Of a DNA stretch of 64,000 nucleotides, positions 1 to 8,751 are shown in pieces. Positions within the stretch are counted from its first letter, which is position 1. Every line of letters starts with the position of its first letter. The notes under the pieces were generated by a model that did no database searches, had not been told where the DNA came from, and saw only the letters and a list, made by a program, of their open reading frames with translations. The DNA lies in contig NZ_CP070356.1 of the NCBI RefSeq assembly GCF_016919445.1, positions 7,501 through 71,500 on the forward strand, given 5' to 3'. This DNA is from Pseudomonas sp. PDNC002. GTDB lineage: Bacteria; Pseudomonadota; Gammaproteobacteria; Pseudomonadales; Pseudomonadaceae. The translations under genes and the position numbers were made by a program.

Positions 1-754
1 CAAGGAAGAGCAGCAACAGGATGCGCGGCGGGTCGGTGAATACGACAGCGAACGCCAGCACCACTACCAGGATCGCCATGAACGGCACGCGACCACGCAG
101 ATCCAGATCCTTGAAGCTGTAGTACTTGATATTGCTGACCATCAGCATGCCAGCGGCAGCGACCATCAGGGCAACCAGCAGGGAAACCTTCGCCCCCTGT
201 ACGTCGAAGTCGGCAAACGCCCACACCGTACCGGCAACCAGTGCTGCGGCAGCGGGACTGGCCAGACCAATGAAGTAGCGCTTGTCGGCCTTGCCTACCT
301 GAGTATTGAAACGAGCCAGACGCAGCGCGGCACCCGCTACATAAATGAAGGCGACCATCCAGCCGACCTTGCCCAGGCTGCTCAGCGCCCACTCGAAGGC
401 GACCAGCGCCGGCGCGACGCCAAAGGCGACCATGTCGGAAAGCGAGTCATACTCGGCACCGAAGGCGCTCTGGGTGTTGGTCAGACGGGCGACGCGACCG
501 TCGAGACCATCGAGAACCATGGCGACGAAGATGGCGATGGCGGCGTTGGAGAAATCACCGCTCATGGCATTGATGATGGCGTACAGGCCGGTGAACAGCG
601 CGGCGGTGGTGAACAGGTTGGGCAGCAGGTAGATGCCGCGATGGCGAACCTTGCGGCCTTCGGCGTCGTGGCCCTCTTCGATGTGCTCATCGATGGGCAG
701 CAGACTTTCTTCGGTGTCGGAAGCCTTGTTGGGCTCCTCGTGACCTTCACTCAT
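1..754 (-). CDS. pssA: CDP-diacylglycerol-serine O-phosphatidyltransferase (partial, 3' end outside window)
   Basis: Makes phosphatidylserine from CDP-diacylglycerol and serine, the first step towards phosphatidylethanolamine, at the inner membrane. The frame runs leftward from an ATG at 752-754 with an AAGGAA ribosome site and stays open to the window edge (about 251 codons). After an acidic N-terminal tail it shows the CDP-alcohol phosphatidyltransferase signature: DGLDGRVAR, then a Gly eight residues later and the two trailing Asp in AEYDSLSDMV. Several hydrophobic segments follow. It lies downstream of ilvC on the same strand, as in P. aeruginosa, but the ilvC terminator separates them. 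The C-terminus is not visible. Confidence 0.93.
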   Translation of the reverse strand, partial: MSEGHEEPNKASDTEESLLPIDEHIEEGHDAEGRKVRHRGIYLLPNLFTTAALFTGLYAIINAMSGDFSNAAIAIFVAMVLDGLDGRVARLTNTQSAFGAEYDSLSDMVAFGVAPALVAFEWALSSLGKVGWMVAFIYVAGAALRLARFNTQVGKADKRYFIGLASPAAAALVAGTVWAFADFDVQGAKVSLLVALMVAAAGMLMVSNIKYYSFKDLDLRGRVPFMAILVVVLAFAVVFTDPPRILLLLFL

Positions 755-851
755 GGACGATTCCTTGAGAACTCGTTGAGGCTGAGATTTGCCGGAGCAC
801 GCTACTGCGCGGACAGCCCGGCACCCCGCTTTATACCAGATCACCGCCCCA

Positions 852-882
852 GAACGAAAAAACGCGGCAAGCGCCGCGTTTC
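852..882 (-). terminator. Intrinsic terminator after ilvC
   Basis: On the minus strand AACGCGGC and GCCGCGTT pair over a four-base loop and run directly into TTTTTTCG. It starts about 20 bases past the ilvC stop and would end the ilvIHC transcript before pssA. Confidence 0.8.
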
Positions 883-901
883 TTCGTTTGTCGCAAAGAC
901 C

Positions 902-1933
<1,032 letters not shown>

Positions 1934-1962
1934 TCAGTTGGCCTCGTGGGCCGTATTTCAAA

Positions 1963-2454
1963 TCAGATGCTGAGAGTCTTGTCGCCACGGGCAATGCCGG
2001 TGACGCCGCTGCGGACAACTTCGAGGATCGACGCGGTGCCGATGGCCTGGATGAAGCTGTCCAGCTTGTCGCTGGTGCCGGCCAACTGCACGGTGTAGAC
2101 GCTGCTGGTGACGTCGACGATCTGCCCACGGAAGATGTCGGTAGTGCGTTTGACCTCGGCGCGCTGGGCACCGGTGGCCTTTACTTTCACCAGCATCAGC
2201 TCGCGCTCGATGTGCGCGCTCTCCGAGAGATTCACCAGTTTTACCACCTCGATGAGCTTGTTGAGGTTCTTGGTGATCTGCTCGATGACTTCATCCTGAC
2301 CGGCGGTGGTCAGGGTCAGGCGCGACAGCGTCGGGTCCTCGGTCGGGGCGACGGTCAGGCTTTCGATGTTGTAGTTGCGCTGTGAGAACAGGCCGACGAC
2401 GCGGGAGAGCGCACCGGGTTCGTTTTCCAGCAGCAGGGAAATGATGTGTCGCAT
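1963..2454 (-). CDS. ilvH: Acetolactate synthase small (regulatory) subunit
   Basis: Regulatory subunit of acetohydroxyacid synthase; it binds valine through its ACT domain and stimulates the catalytic subunit. I chose the ATG at 2452-2454 (MRHIISLLLENEPGALSRV), which gives 163 residues, the usual IlvH length, rather than an upstream in-frame ATG that lies inside ilvI. The ACT fold spans roughly residues 2-80, with NEPGALSRVVGLF forming the effector-site loop. The ilvI stop lies two bases upstream of this start, so translation is probably coupled. Confidence 0.97.
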   Translation of the reverse strand: MRHIISLLLENEPGALSRVVGLFSQRNYNIESLTVAPTEDPTLSRLTLTTAGQDEVIEQITKNLNKLIEVVKLVNLSESAHIERELMLVKVKATGAQRAEVKRTTDIFRGQIVDVTSSVYTVQLAGTSDKLDSFIQAIGTASILEVVRSGVTGIARGDKTLSI

Positions 2455-2456
2455 GA

Positions 2457-4187
2457 TCAGGTACGCTCCGTCTTGCTCAGCCACATGTCGCGCATCGCAC
2501 CACCGCGGATCTGCATCGGGTAGACGTGCTCGCTGGTATCGACCTGGATGTCGAGGAAGACCAGGCGATTCTTCATCGCGAAGGCTTCTTCCATCATCGG
2601 CTTCAGGTCCTTCAGGTCGGTGATGCGCATGCCGACGTGGCCATACGCTTCAGCCAGCTTGACGAAGTCCGGCAGCGATTCCATGTAGGAGTGCGAGTAG
2701 CGGCTGTTGTACTGCATGTCCTGCCATTGGCGGACCATGCCCAGCGCACCGTTGTTCAGGTTGACGATCTTCACCGGCAGGTCGTACTGCAGGCAGGTGG
2801 ACAGCTCCTGGATATTCATCTGGATGCTGCCTTCACCGGTCACGCAGGCGACGTCGGCTTCGGGGAAGTTCAGCTTCACGCCCATGGCGGCCGGGAAGCC
2901 GAAGCCCATGGTGCCCAGGCCACCGGAGTTGATCCAGCGATTGGGTTTGTTGAAGCGGTAGTACTGCGCCGCGAACATCTGGTGCTGACCAACATCGGAA
3001 GCCACGAAGGCATCGCCGTTGGTGACTTCGCAAAGGGTCTCGATCACGGTCTGCGGCTTGATGATGCTGCCGTCGCCCATGTTGTACGGGAACAGGCCAC
3101 GGTTACCGCGCCATTCCTCGATCTGCTTCCACCAGGCAGCCTGGGCTTCCTTGTTCGGGGTCTCGCCGATTTCCTTGAGGATCGCGACCATTTCGGTCAG
3201 GACGCTATCCACCGGGCCAACGATCGGGATGTCGGCTTTCACGGTCTTGGAGATCGAGGCCGGGTCGATGTCGACATGGATGATCTTGGCGTTCGGGCAG
3301 AACTTGGCGGCGGTCTCGCCGTTGATCACGCGGTCGTCGAAGCGCGCGCCGACGGCGAAGATCACGTCAGCGTGGTGCATTGCGAGGTTCGCGGTGTAGC
3401 TGCCGTGCATGCCGAGCATGCCGACGAACTGGCGATCGGTGCCCGGATAGCCGCCAAGACCCATCAGGGTGTTGGTGACCGGCACGTTGAGCATGCGCGC
3501 GACTTCAGTCAGCGGCTCGGCGGCGTTGCCCATGATCACGCCACCACCGGCGTAGATGATCGGGCGCTTGGCGGCCAGCAGCATCTCGGCGGCCTTGCGG
3601 ATCTGGCCGGAGTGGCCACGGACCGCAGGGCTGTAGGAGCGCAGCTTCACTTTTTTCGGGTAGTTGTATTCGAACTTCTGGGTCGGATCGCCCATATCCT
3701 TCGGAATATCGATCACCACCGGGCCGGGACGGCCGGACTGGGCGATATAGAAGGCCTTCTTGATGACCTCGGGGATTTCCGACGGGTGCTTGATGATGAA
3801 GCTGTGCTTCACGATCGGGCGGGAGATACCGACCATGTCGGTTTCCTGGAACGCGTCGGTACCGACCATGTTGCTCGCCACCTGGCCGGAGATCACCACC
3901 ATCGGGATGGAGTCCATGTAGGCGGTAGCGATGCCGGTGATGGCGTTGGTCGCGCCGGGACCGGAGGTCACCAGCACCACGCCAGGCTTGCCAGTGGCGC
4001 GCGCATAGCCGTCGGCCATGTGGGTAGCGGCCTGCTCGTGGCGAACCAGGATGTGGGTTACTTCGTTCTCTTTGAAGAGAGCGTCGTAGATATGCAGGAG
4101 GGCACCGCCCGGGTACCCGTAGATGTACTTAACGCCTTCGTCACGCAGCGAGCGGACGACCATTTCAGCGCCGGATAAAAGTTCCAC
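2457..4187 (-). CDS. ilvI: Acetolactate synthase large (catalytic) subunit
   Basis: ThDP- and FAD-dependent enzyme that condenses two pyruvates, or pyruvate with 2-ketobutyrate, at the entry to branched-chain amino acid synthesis. 576 residues. The catalytic Glu of the N-terminal ThDP domain is E51 ([10 protein letters not shown]). A central FAD domain follows, then the C-terminal ThDP motif starting TGEGS and ending NLNN. The motif reads GEG rather than the common GDG, a conservative change I recall from other pseudomonads. The start is GTG at 4185-4187, preceded by AGAGGTGA. It is the first gene of ilvIHC and has a roughly 400-base leader or upstream region. Confidence 0.97.
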   Translation of the reverse strand: MELLSGAEMVVRSLRDEGVKYIYGYPGGALLHIYDALFKENEVTHILVRHEQAATHMADGYARATGKPGVVLVTSGPGATNAITGIATAYMDSIPMVVISGQVASNMVGTDAFQETDMVGISRPIVKHSFIIKHPSEIPEVIKKAFYIAQSGRPGPVVIDIPKDMGDPTQKFEYNYPKKVKLRSYSPAVRGHSGQIRKAAEMLLAAKRPIIYAGGGVIMGNAAEPLTEVARMLNVPVTNTLMGLGGYPGTDRQFVGMLGMHGSYTANLAMHHADVIFAVGARFDDRVINGETAAKFCPNAKIIHVDIDPASISKTVKADIPIVGPVDSVLTEMVAILKEIGETPNKEAQAAWWKQIEEWRGNRGLFPYNMGDGSIIKPQTVIETLCEVTNGDAFVASDVGQHQMFAAQYYRFNKPNRWINSGGLGTMGFGFPAAMGVKLNFPEADVACVTGEGSIQMNIQELSTCLQYDLPVKIVNLNNGALGMVRQWQDMQYNSRYSHSYMESLPDFVKLAEAYGHVGMRITDLKDLKPMMEEAFAMKNRLVFLDIQVDTSEHVYPMQIRGGAMRDMWLSKTERT

Positions 4188-4214
4188 GTTGTCACCTCTA
4201 GAACGCTATATACG

Positions 4215-4233
4215 GAAACCCCCAACGTGGGGG
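4215..4233 (-). terminator. GC-only hairpin in ilvI leader (possible attenuator)
   Basis: Minus strand CCCCCACGTTGGGGG followed by TTT, about 30 bases upstream of the ilvI GTG. The stem is five GC pairs and the T run is short, so it is a weak terminator by itself. Confidence 0.35.
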
Positions 4234-4479
4234 ACCGACTTGGATGGCTGCCCGGCAGACATGGGCGAATGTAATCGCCGGCTACGTCGACTGCCGATTG
4301 AGCAGAACCTGGAGACACTCCTGTTTGTGTTACGGAGAGCCTCCACCCAGCGCGAGGTAACGCGAAACAGGGTGAAACTTTGCGGCGCGGGTAGCACCTC
4401 TTGTCTGCCGAGTAAAACCAGCTTGCGGCCGGCCCACTGCAGCGAATCTTGGATTCTTCTGAAACGAAGCGGCCAAGTC

Positions 4480-4495
4480 AAGCCATATATGGCTT
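4480..4495. promoter_or_regulatory. 16-bp perfect palindrome upstream of ilvI
   Basis: AAGCCATATATGGCTT reads identically on both strands and abuts the putative ilvI -35 (TTGACT). Its symmetry and position suit a dimeric regulator; I cannot name the protein. Confidence 0.4.
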
Positions 4496-4590
4496 TGGAT
4501 GAAGCAGGGATGTGAACTTTCTCAGAGTGAATAAGCGCACGATTTGGTTATAGTTACCGACAGACTCCGCATCCCAAGGATCGACAACGC

Positions 4591-5031
4591 ATGCGACGGA
4601 CGATTTTCATGGGCAGCCTGCTGCTCGCACTGGCCCCGACCGTGATGGCCGCGCAGGTCTACAAATGGGTCGACGCGCAAGGCGTTACGCACTTCGGCGC
4701 GCAGCCGCCCGAAGGCAGCAACGCCGATACCGTCAACACCAACACTGCACAGCCCAAGACGCCGGCCGCACCACCGGCACAGCCGTCCCTTCCCCCGTCT
4801 GTTGACGAGAAGCAGAAAGCCATCGACGACAAGGTGAAGCAGGAAGTGGCGCAGCAGGAAGCCGAGCGCAGCAAGCAGTGCAATCAGCTACGCAACGATC
4901 TGGCACAGATGAAGAACAATCCGCGCATCCGAGTGGACGACGGGAGCGGCGAATTGCGCCGGCTTACCGAAGAGGAACGCCAGGCGCGCATCGTCAAGAG
5001 CGAAACGGATATCCGCGAGAACTGCAACTGA
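4591..5031 (+). CDS. DUF4124 domain-containing exported protein
   Basis: 146 residues. The N-terminus (MRRTIFMGSLLLALAPTVMA) is a signal peptide with a likely cut after AMAA or MAA. QVYKWVDAQGVTHFGAQPP immediately follows and is the hallmark of DUF4124, a short beta-rich domain common in exported proteobacterial proteins of unknown function. The rest is a Pro/Ala linker and then a charged, probably helical segment with two Cys (KQCNQLRN and the C-terminal ENCN). An orthologue sits at this position in P. aeruginosa. It converges on the YqcC-like gene with only 10 bases between stop codons. Function unknown. Confidence 0.85.
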   Translation: MRRTIFMGSLLLALAPTVMAAQVYKWVDAQGVTHFGAQPPEGSNADTVNTNTAQPKTPAAPPAQPSLPPSVDEKQKAIDDKVKQEVAQQEAERSKQCNQLRNDLAQMKNNPRIRVDDGSGELRRLTEEERQARIVKSETDIRENCN

Positions 5032-5047
5032 GCGCGATCGCTCAGTT
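5026..5047. terminator. Shared hairpin over two convergent stop codons
   Basis: AACTGAGCG and CGCTCAGTT form a perfect 9-bp stem with a CGAT loop. It contains the TGA codons of both convergent genes, so it could terminate in both directions. There is no strong T run on either side. Confidence 0.4.
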
Positions 5048-5371
5048 GTCGCCGGAGATCAGCCGGTCGAACGCCCCGAGCGCATTCAGCAGCGCTGCCG
5101 CGCGGACGCCTTGCGGGGCGTAGGCCTCTTCCGCGATGGCGCGGATGCCTGAAGCCTGCGGCAGATCCGCGCCGCTTTCGATGATCAGCTTCATCCGCGG
5201 CAGAAAGATCCACTGCAGCCACTCTTCCATCGTCAGCGTATCCACGCAGAACGGCTCGACGCTCGAAAGCCTCTCCAGCGATGGGCTTTCGCTTCCCCAC
5301 AGACCAATGGCGCGCATCTCCCGCTCGATCAGCAAGAGCTGATCGGCGATAGCCAGGATGCGCTCGTCCAT
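5042..5371 (-). CDS. YqcC family protein (DUF446)
   Basis: 109 residues, soluble and helical. It matches the YqcC/DUF446 family through the segment LQWIFLPRMKLIIESGADLP and the following AEEAY. In enterobacteria yqcC sits beside truC and its role is unclear. Its ATG shares one base with the stop of the upstream lipoprotein gene (TAATG at 5369-5373), so the two are translationally coupled. That gene pair in turn follows mrcB, but I see no evidence tying this protein to cell-wall synthesis. Confidence 0.8.
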   Translation of the reverse strand: MDERILAIADQLLLIEREMRAIGLWGSESPSLERLSSVEPFCVDTLTMEEWLQWIFLPRMKLIIESGADLPQASGIRAIAEEAYAPQGVRAAALLNALGAFDRLISGDN

Positions 5372-6195
5372 TACAGCGTCACCTTGGCTTTCTGGCGTGC
5401 TTCGGCGGCGCCAGCGGCATTACCTTGCTGGTCGCGACACTTGGCGATCAGGTCCCAGAGACTGGCTTGCATGGCCGGGCGGCCGTTCGCCAGCGACAGA
5501 CCCCGCAGGGCGACCTGCTCGGCCTGCGCCGCATCGCCCTGGGCCAGACGCACCTGGGCGAGCTTGTAGAGCACTTGCGGCTCGCGCGGAGCGATGCGCT
5601 GGGCGCGCTCCAGGCTCGCTGCGGCGCCATTCAGATCACCGCCACCCTGCTGCTGCGAGGCGGAGGTCAGCAGCGCCAGCACCGGTCCGTCGAGCTGCTC
5701 GTCGGCCGACAGGCCCGAGTTGCTTGACGGAATGCCGGACGGCCCCTGATAGGTACTGCCCTGGGTAGACGGCGCGGCCTGCTGCGTCTGGTACGCCGGC
5801 TGCTGATAGGTCTGCGACTGGAAACCACCATTGGACGTGATACCGCCGCTGGTGGAGATGGGCTGCTGCGAGTACGTCGAGCCGCCGCTGCCTGGCGCGG
5901 TAGTCATTGGCGAAGTGCTGATCGGCGCCGCACCGGACTGGGCCGGGAAGGTCTGGATCGGCGCGGCACCGGCGTCCTGCGGGACCATCACGGTAACACC
6001 TGAATCGCCCTGGGGAATGCTCTGGCCCGCGCCAGCCTTGACCGGAGCCTGATAGTTACCCCCGCTGCGACCAACGCGTTCCGAGTTGGAAACCGAGGTA
6101 CCGGAATCCTGCACGGGAATCGCACCGTGCTGGGGGGACGCACAACCGGACAGAAGCGCCAGAGTCGCCGACGCTGCAAACCAAGCTTTTCTCAC
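5371..6195 (-). CDS. lpoP: TPR-containing outer-membrane lipoprotein, probable PBP1b activator LpoP
   Basis: 274 residues. A lipoprotein signal ends in the lipobox LLSGC, with acylation at Cys18. A long low-complexity linker rich in Gln, Ser and Gly follows (about residues 25-165), long enough to cross the periplasm. The C-terminal 100 residues hold TPR-like helices (AAASLERAQRIAPREPQVLYK, AQAEQVALRGL). It starts 16 bases after the mrcB stop. In P. aeruginosa the TPR lipoprotein encoded next to PBP1b is LpoP, which activates that synthase from the outer membrane; I infer the same role from architecture and position. The gene name is less certain than the lipoprotein/TPR call. Confidence 0.75.
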   Translation of the reverse strand: MRKAWFAASATLALLSGCASPQHGAIPVQDSGTSVSNSERVGRSGGNYQAPVKAGAGQSIPQGDSGVTVMVPQDAGAAPIQTFPAQSGAAPISTSPMTTAPGSGGSTYSQQPISTSGGITSNGGFQSQTYQQPAYQTQQAAPSTQGSTYQGPSGIPSSNSGLSADEQLDGPVLALLTSASQQQGGGDLNGAAASLERAQRIAPREPQVLYKLAQVRLAQGDAAQAEQVALRGLSLANGRPAMQASLWDLIAKCRDQQGNAAGAAEARQKAKVTL

Positions 6196-6211
6196 TTCCT
6201 ATCCTCTTGCA

Positions 6212-8536
6212 TCAGTTCAGCCAGCCACGCACCCAGTCCATGACTTCGCCGGCCGGCGTCGGATTTCCGCAACCCGCGCCCGGCGCAGGTTCGCTTCCAC
6301 GAATATAAGGCATCTGTACCGCCCCGGGGCAGTTGGCATCGGTGCCCTGCCCGGTATGCGGGTCGACCCAGGCCTGCACCACGTTGTCCGGCTTGGGCAT
6401 ATCCAGCGGCAGCGGGTCCGCCTTGCGCATGAAACTGGTCCAGATCTGCAGCGCACCGGTGGCGCCGGTGAGCGGCGTCTTGCCGTTGTCGTCACGACCG
6501 ATCCACACCACCGCCAGCAGGTCCTGGCCGAAACCGGAGAACCAGCTGTCACGGGAATCGTTGGTGGTACCGGTCTTGCCGGCCAGGGTCAGCGAGGCTG
6601 GCAACTGGTTGTAGACCGAACGCCCGGTGCCTTCGCGCATCACTCGCTGCATCGCGCTCTGCAACAGATAGATGGCGCCCGGATCGAAGCGCTGCTGGAC
6701 CTGGAACGGGTAGCGCTTGAGCGGCTGGCCGTCCGAAGCCAGCACGCTGCGGATGCTGCGTAGCGGAGTATTGAAGCCGCCGCTGGCGATGGTCTGGTAC
6801 ATGGTTGCCACCTGCATCGGGCTCAGCGCGCCCGCGCCCAGCAGCATCGACGGATAGGCCGGCCAGTTCGGCGACACGCCCAGGCGCTCCAGCGTCTTCA
6901 GAACGTTCGGCACACCCAGGTCGAGGCCCAACCTGGCAGTCGACAGGTTCAGCGAACGGGCCAACCCCTGGTAGAGGAAGATGGTGCCGTTGGCGGTGCC
7001 TTCGTAGTTCTTCGGCGTCCACACCTGGCCGTCCTTGCCCTTCACCTGGAACGGCTGATCCTGGATGTAGCTGGTCAGGGTGTACTGGCTAGGCCGCTCC
7101 AGCGCGGTGAGGTAAACCGCCGGCTTGACCAGCGAGCCAATCGGCCGCACCGCATCGATGGCGCGGTTGAAGCCGGCGAACCGCGGGTCTCGGCTGCCGA
7201 TCAGCGCCTGGATTTCGCCGGTTTCCGGATTGGTCACGACCATCGCGGTTTCGGTTTCGGCGACGCCCTTGCGGCCCTCGAGACGCTTGAAGGTTTCGCT
7301 GACGGCGGACTCGGCCTTCATCTGCAGGATCGGGTCGAAGCTGGTGAAGATGCGCAGGCCTTCCTCGGTCAGGTCCTCGTCGCGGTAGTCTTCGCGCAGC
7401 TGGCGCTTCACCAGGTCGAGGAACGCCGGATAGGAGCTGTTGGCCATGCTGCCCTGGCGGGTCACGCCCAGCGGCGCCTGCTTCGCGGCGGCGGCTTCCT
7501 CGGGGGTGATCACACCCTGCTCGGCGAGCACGTCGAGCACCACGTTGCGGCGCTCCAGCGCGCGCTCCGGGTTACGTCGCGGATTGTAGTAGGAAGGCCC
7601 CTTGACCATGCCGACGAGCAAAGCCACCTGGGGCAGCTTCAGCTCCGACAACGGCTGGCTGAAGAAATACTGGCTGGCGAGGCCGAAGCCGTTCACCGAC
7701 CGCTGCCCGTCCTGGCCGAGGAACACCTCGTTGAGGTAACCCTCGAGGATTTCGCGCTTGTCGTAGTGCAGCTCCAGCAGCATCGCCATCATGGCTTCGG
7801 TGAGCTTGCGCGACAGGCTGCGCTCGTTGGTCAGGAAGAAGTTCTTCACCAACTGCTGGGTCAGCGTGCTGCCGCCCTGGCGCAGTTGACCAGCGCTGGC
7901 GTTGACCCAGACGGCACGGGCGATGGACTTGATCGAAACCCCGTGGTGAGTCCAGAAGTCGCGGTCTTCCACGGCCACCAGCGTGTCGATCAGGTACGGC
8001 GGCACCTGGTCCAGCTTGATCAGGATGCGGTCTTCGTTGTGCGCGGGGTACAGGCCGCCGATCAGCAACGGCTCCATGCGCGCGACAGCGAGGTCTCCAC
8101 CGTTGGCGCGGCTCAGCCCGGCAACGTAGTCGCCGGAGAAGCGCACGCGAATCCGCTGGGCGGGTTCGGCGCCTTCATAGAACTGGAAGCCACGGGTATT
8201 GAGATCCACGGAATTGCCGGAGACGGCGGCGGCGCCCGGGCCGTTCACCGCGCTTTCGCGGCGATAGCCCAAGGCGTCCAGCTCGCGCAGGAAGTCGTCC
8301 TTGCCCAGTTTCAGGCCGACGAACAACTCCAGCGGCCGGGCATAGACCTTGGCGGGAATGGTCCAGCGCTTGCCGGAGAATTTCTCCTGGACAACCGCAT
8401 CGAGGTAGACGGCAAAACCGGCCAGCACCACGACACCGACCAGGCCGAGCTTGAGAGCCCAGCCCAGCCACTTGCGCATGGCGGGCGACGATTTGCCGCT
8501 TTTTTTACGGGATTTGGAAGATCGGGGACGCGTCAT
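6212..8536 (-). CDS. mrcB: Penicillin-binding protein 1B (bifunctional peptidoglycan synthase)
   Basis: Class A PBP of 774 residues that polymerises glycan strands and crosslinks peptides. Order: short basic cytoplasmic tail, one membrane helix (about residues 25-45), a UB2H-like region, the GT51 glycosyltransferase with VEDRDFWTHHG and GGSTLTQQLVKN, then the transpeptidase with SLVK (active-site Ser), SLN and KTGTT. ATG at 8534-8536 agrees with the conserved MTRPRS start. No Shine-Dalgarno precedes it, and a TATAAT lies only eight bases upstream. It is followed by the probable activator lipoprotein and the yqcC-like gene, likely one operon. Confidence 0.97.
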   Translation of the reverse strand: MTRPRSSKSRKKSGKSSPAMRKWLGWALKLGLVGVVVLAGFAVYLDAVVQEKFSGKRWTIPAKVYARPLELFVGLKLGKDDFLRELDALGYRRESAVNGPGAAAVSGNSVDLNTRGFQFYEGAEPAQRIRVRFSGDYVAGLSRANGGDLAVARMEPLLIGGLYPAHNEDRILIKLDQVPPYLIDTLVAVEDRDFWTHHGVSIKSIARAVWVNASAGQLRQGGSTLTQQLVKNFFLTNERSLSRKLTEAMMAMLLELHYDKREILEGYLNEVFLGQDGQRSVNGFGLASQYFFSQPLSELKLPQVALLVGMVKGPSYYNPRRNPERALERRNVVLDVLAEQGVITPEEAAAAKQAPLGVTRQGSMANSSYPAFLDLVKRQLREDYRDEDLTEEGLRIFTSFDPILQMKAESAVSETFKRLEGRKGVAETETAMVVTNPETGEIQALIGSRDPRFAGFNRAIDAVRPIGSLVKPAVYLTALERPSQYTLTSYIQDQPFQVKGKDGQVWTPKNYEGTANGTIFLYQGLARSLNLSTARLGLDLGVPNVLKTLERLGVSPNWPAYPSMLLGAGALSPMQVATMYQTIASGGFNTPLRSIRSVLASDGQPLKRYPFQVQQRFDPGAIYLLQSAMQRVMREGTGRSVYNQLPASLTLAGKTGTTNDSRDSWFSGFGQDLLAVVWIGRDDNGKTPLTGATGALQIWTSFMRKADPLPLDMPKPDNVVQAWVDPHTGQGTDANCPGAVQMPYIRGSEPAPGAGCGNPTPAGEVMDWVRGWLN

Positions 8537-8544
8537 GGCGGCGC

Positions 8545-8550
8545 ATTATA
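8545..8550 (-). promoter_or_regulatory. TATAAT box immediately upstream of mrcB
   Basis: Perfect -10 hexamer on the minus strand. Transcription would begin about one or two bases before the mrcB ATG. No good -35 is visible (about TCTGTC at 17-18 bases). Confidence 0.35.
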
Positions 8551-8751
8551 CGTACTTTATCCACAGGAGACAGACGCCACGCCAGCGGGCGTCCAGGCTT
8601 GGTGCGAACTGCTGCGCAACCTGGGTATACGGCAGTGGCCGAGCTAAGACCCCGACTACGCCGAATGGTTGCCGGTCGGCCGCAGAGTTTGCAGCTTCCG
8701 ACCCAGCCGCCATAATGCCAGCCTCAAAAAATCGACCGGAAAGGACATCAC

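Larger units (their letters stand above)
4188..4590. other. Divergent intergenic region with ilvI leader
   Basis: 403 bases between minus-strand ilvI and a plus-strand DUF4124 gene. On the minus strand I see a TTGACT (near 4478) followed after 17 bases by AAGAAT, a weak sigma-70 match. That would leave a leader of about 250 bases. Near its end is the hairpin CCCCC-ACGTT-GGGGG followed by TTTCC. A perfect 16-base palindrome lies beside the -35. I find no leader peptide rich in Leu, Ile or Val, so a classical ribosome-stalling attenuator is not supported. Confidence 0.5.

Noticed and set aside
2526-4178. Plus-strand 550-codon frame antisense to ilvI
   Set aside because: Shadow frame with repetitive His/Asp/Val composition and no motif.
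4206-4481. Minus-strand 91-codon frame in the ilvI leader, considered as a leader peptide
   Set aside because: Too long for an attenuator peptide, no Leu/Ile/Val run, and no ribosome site at its start.
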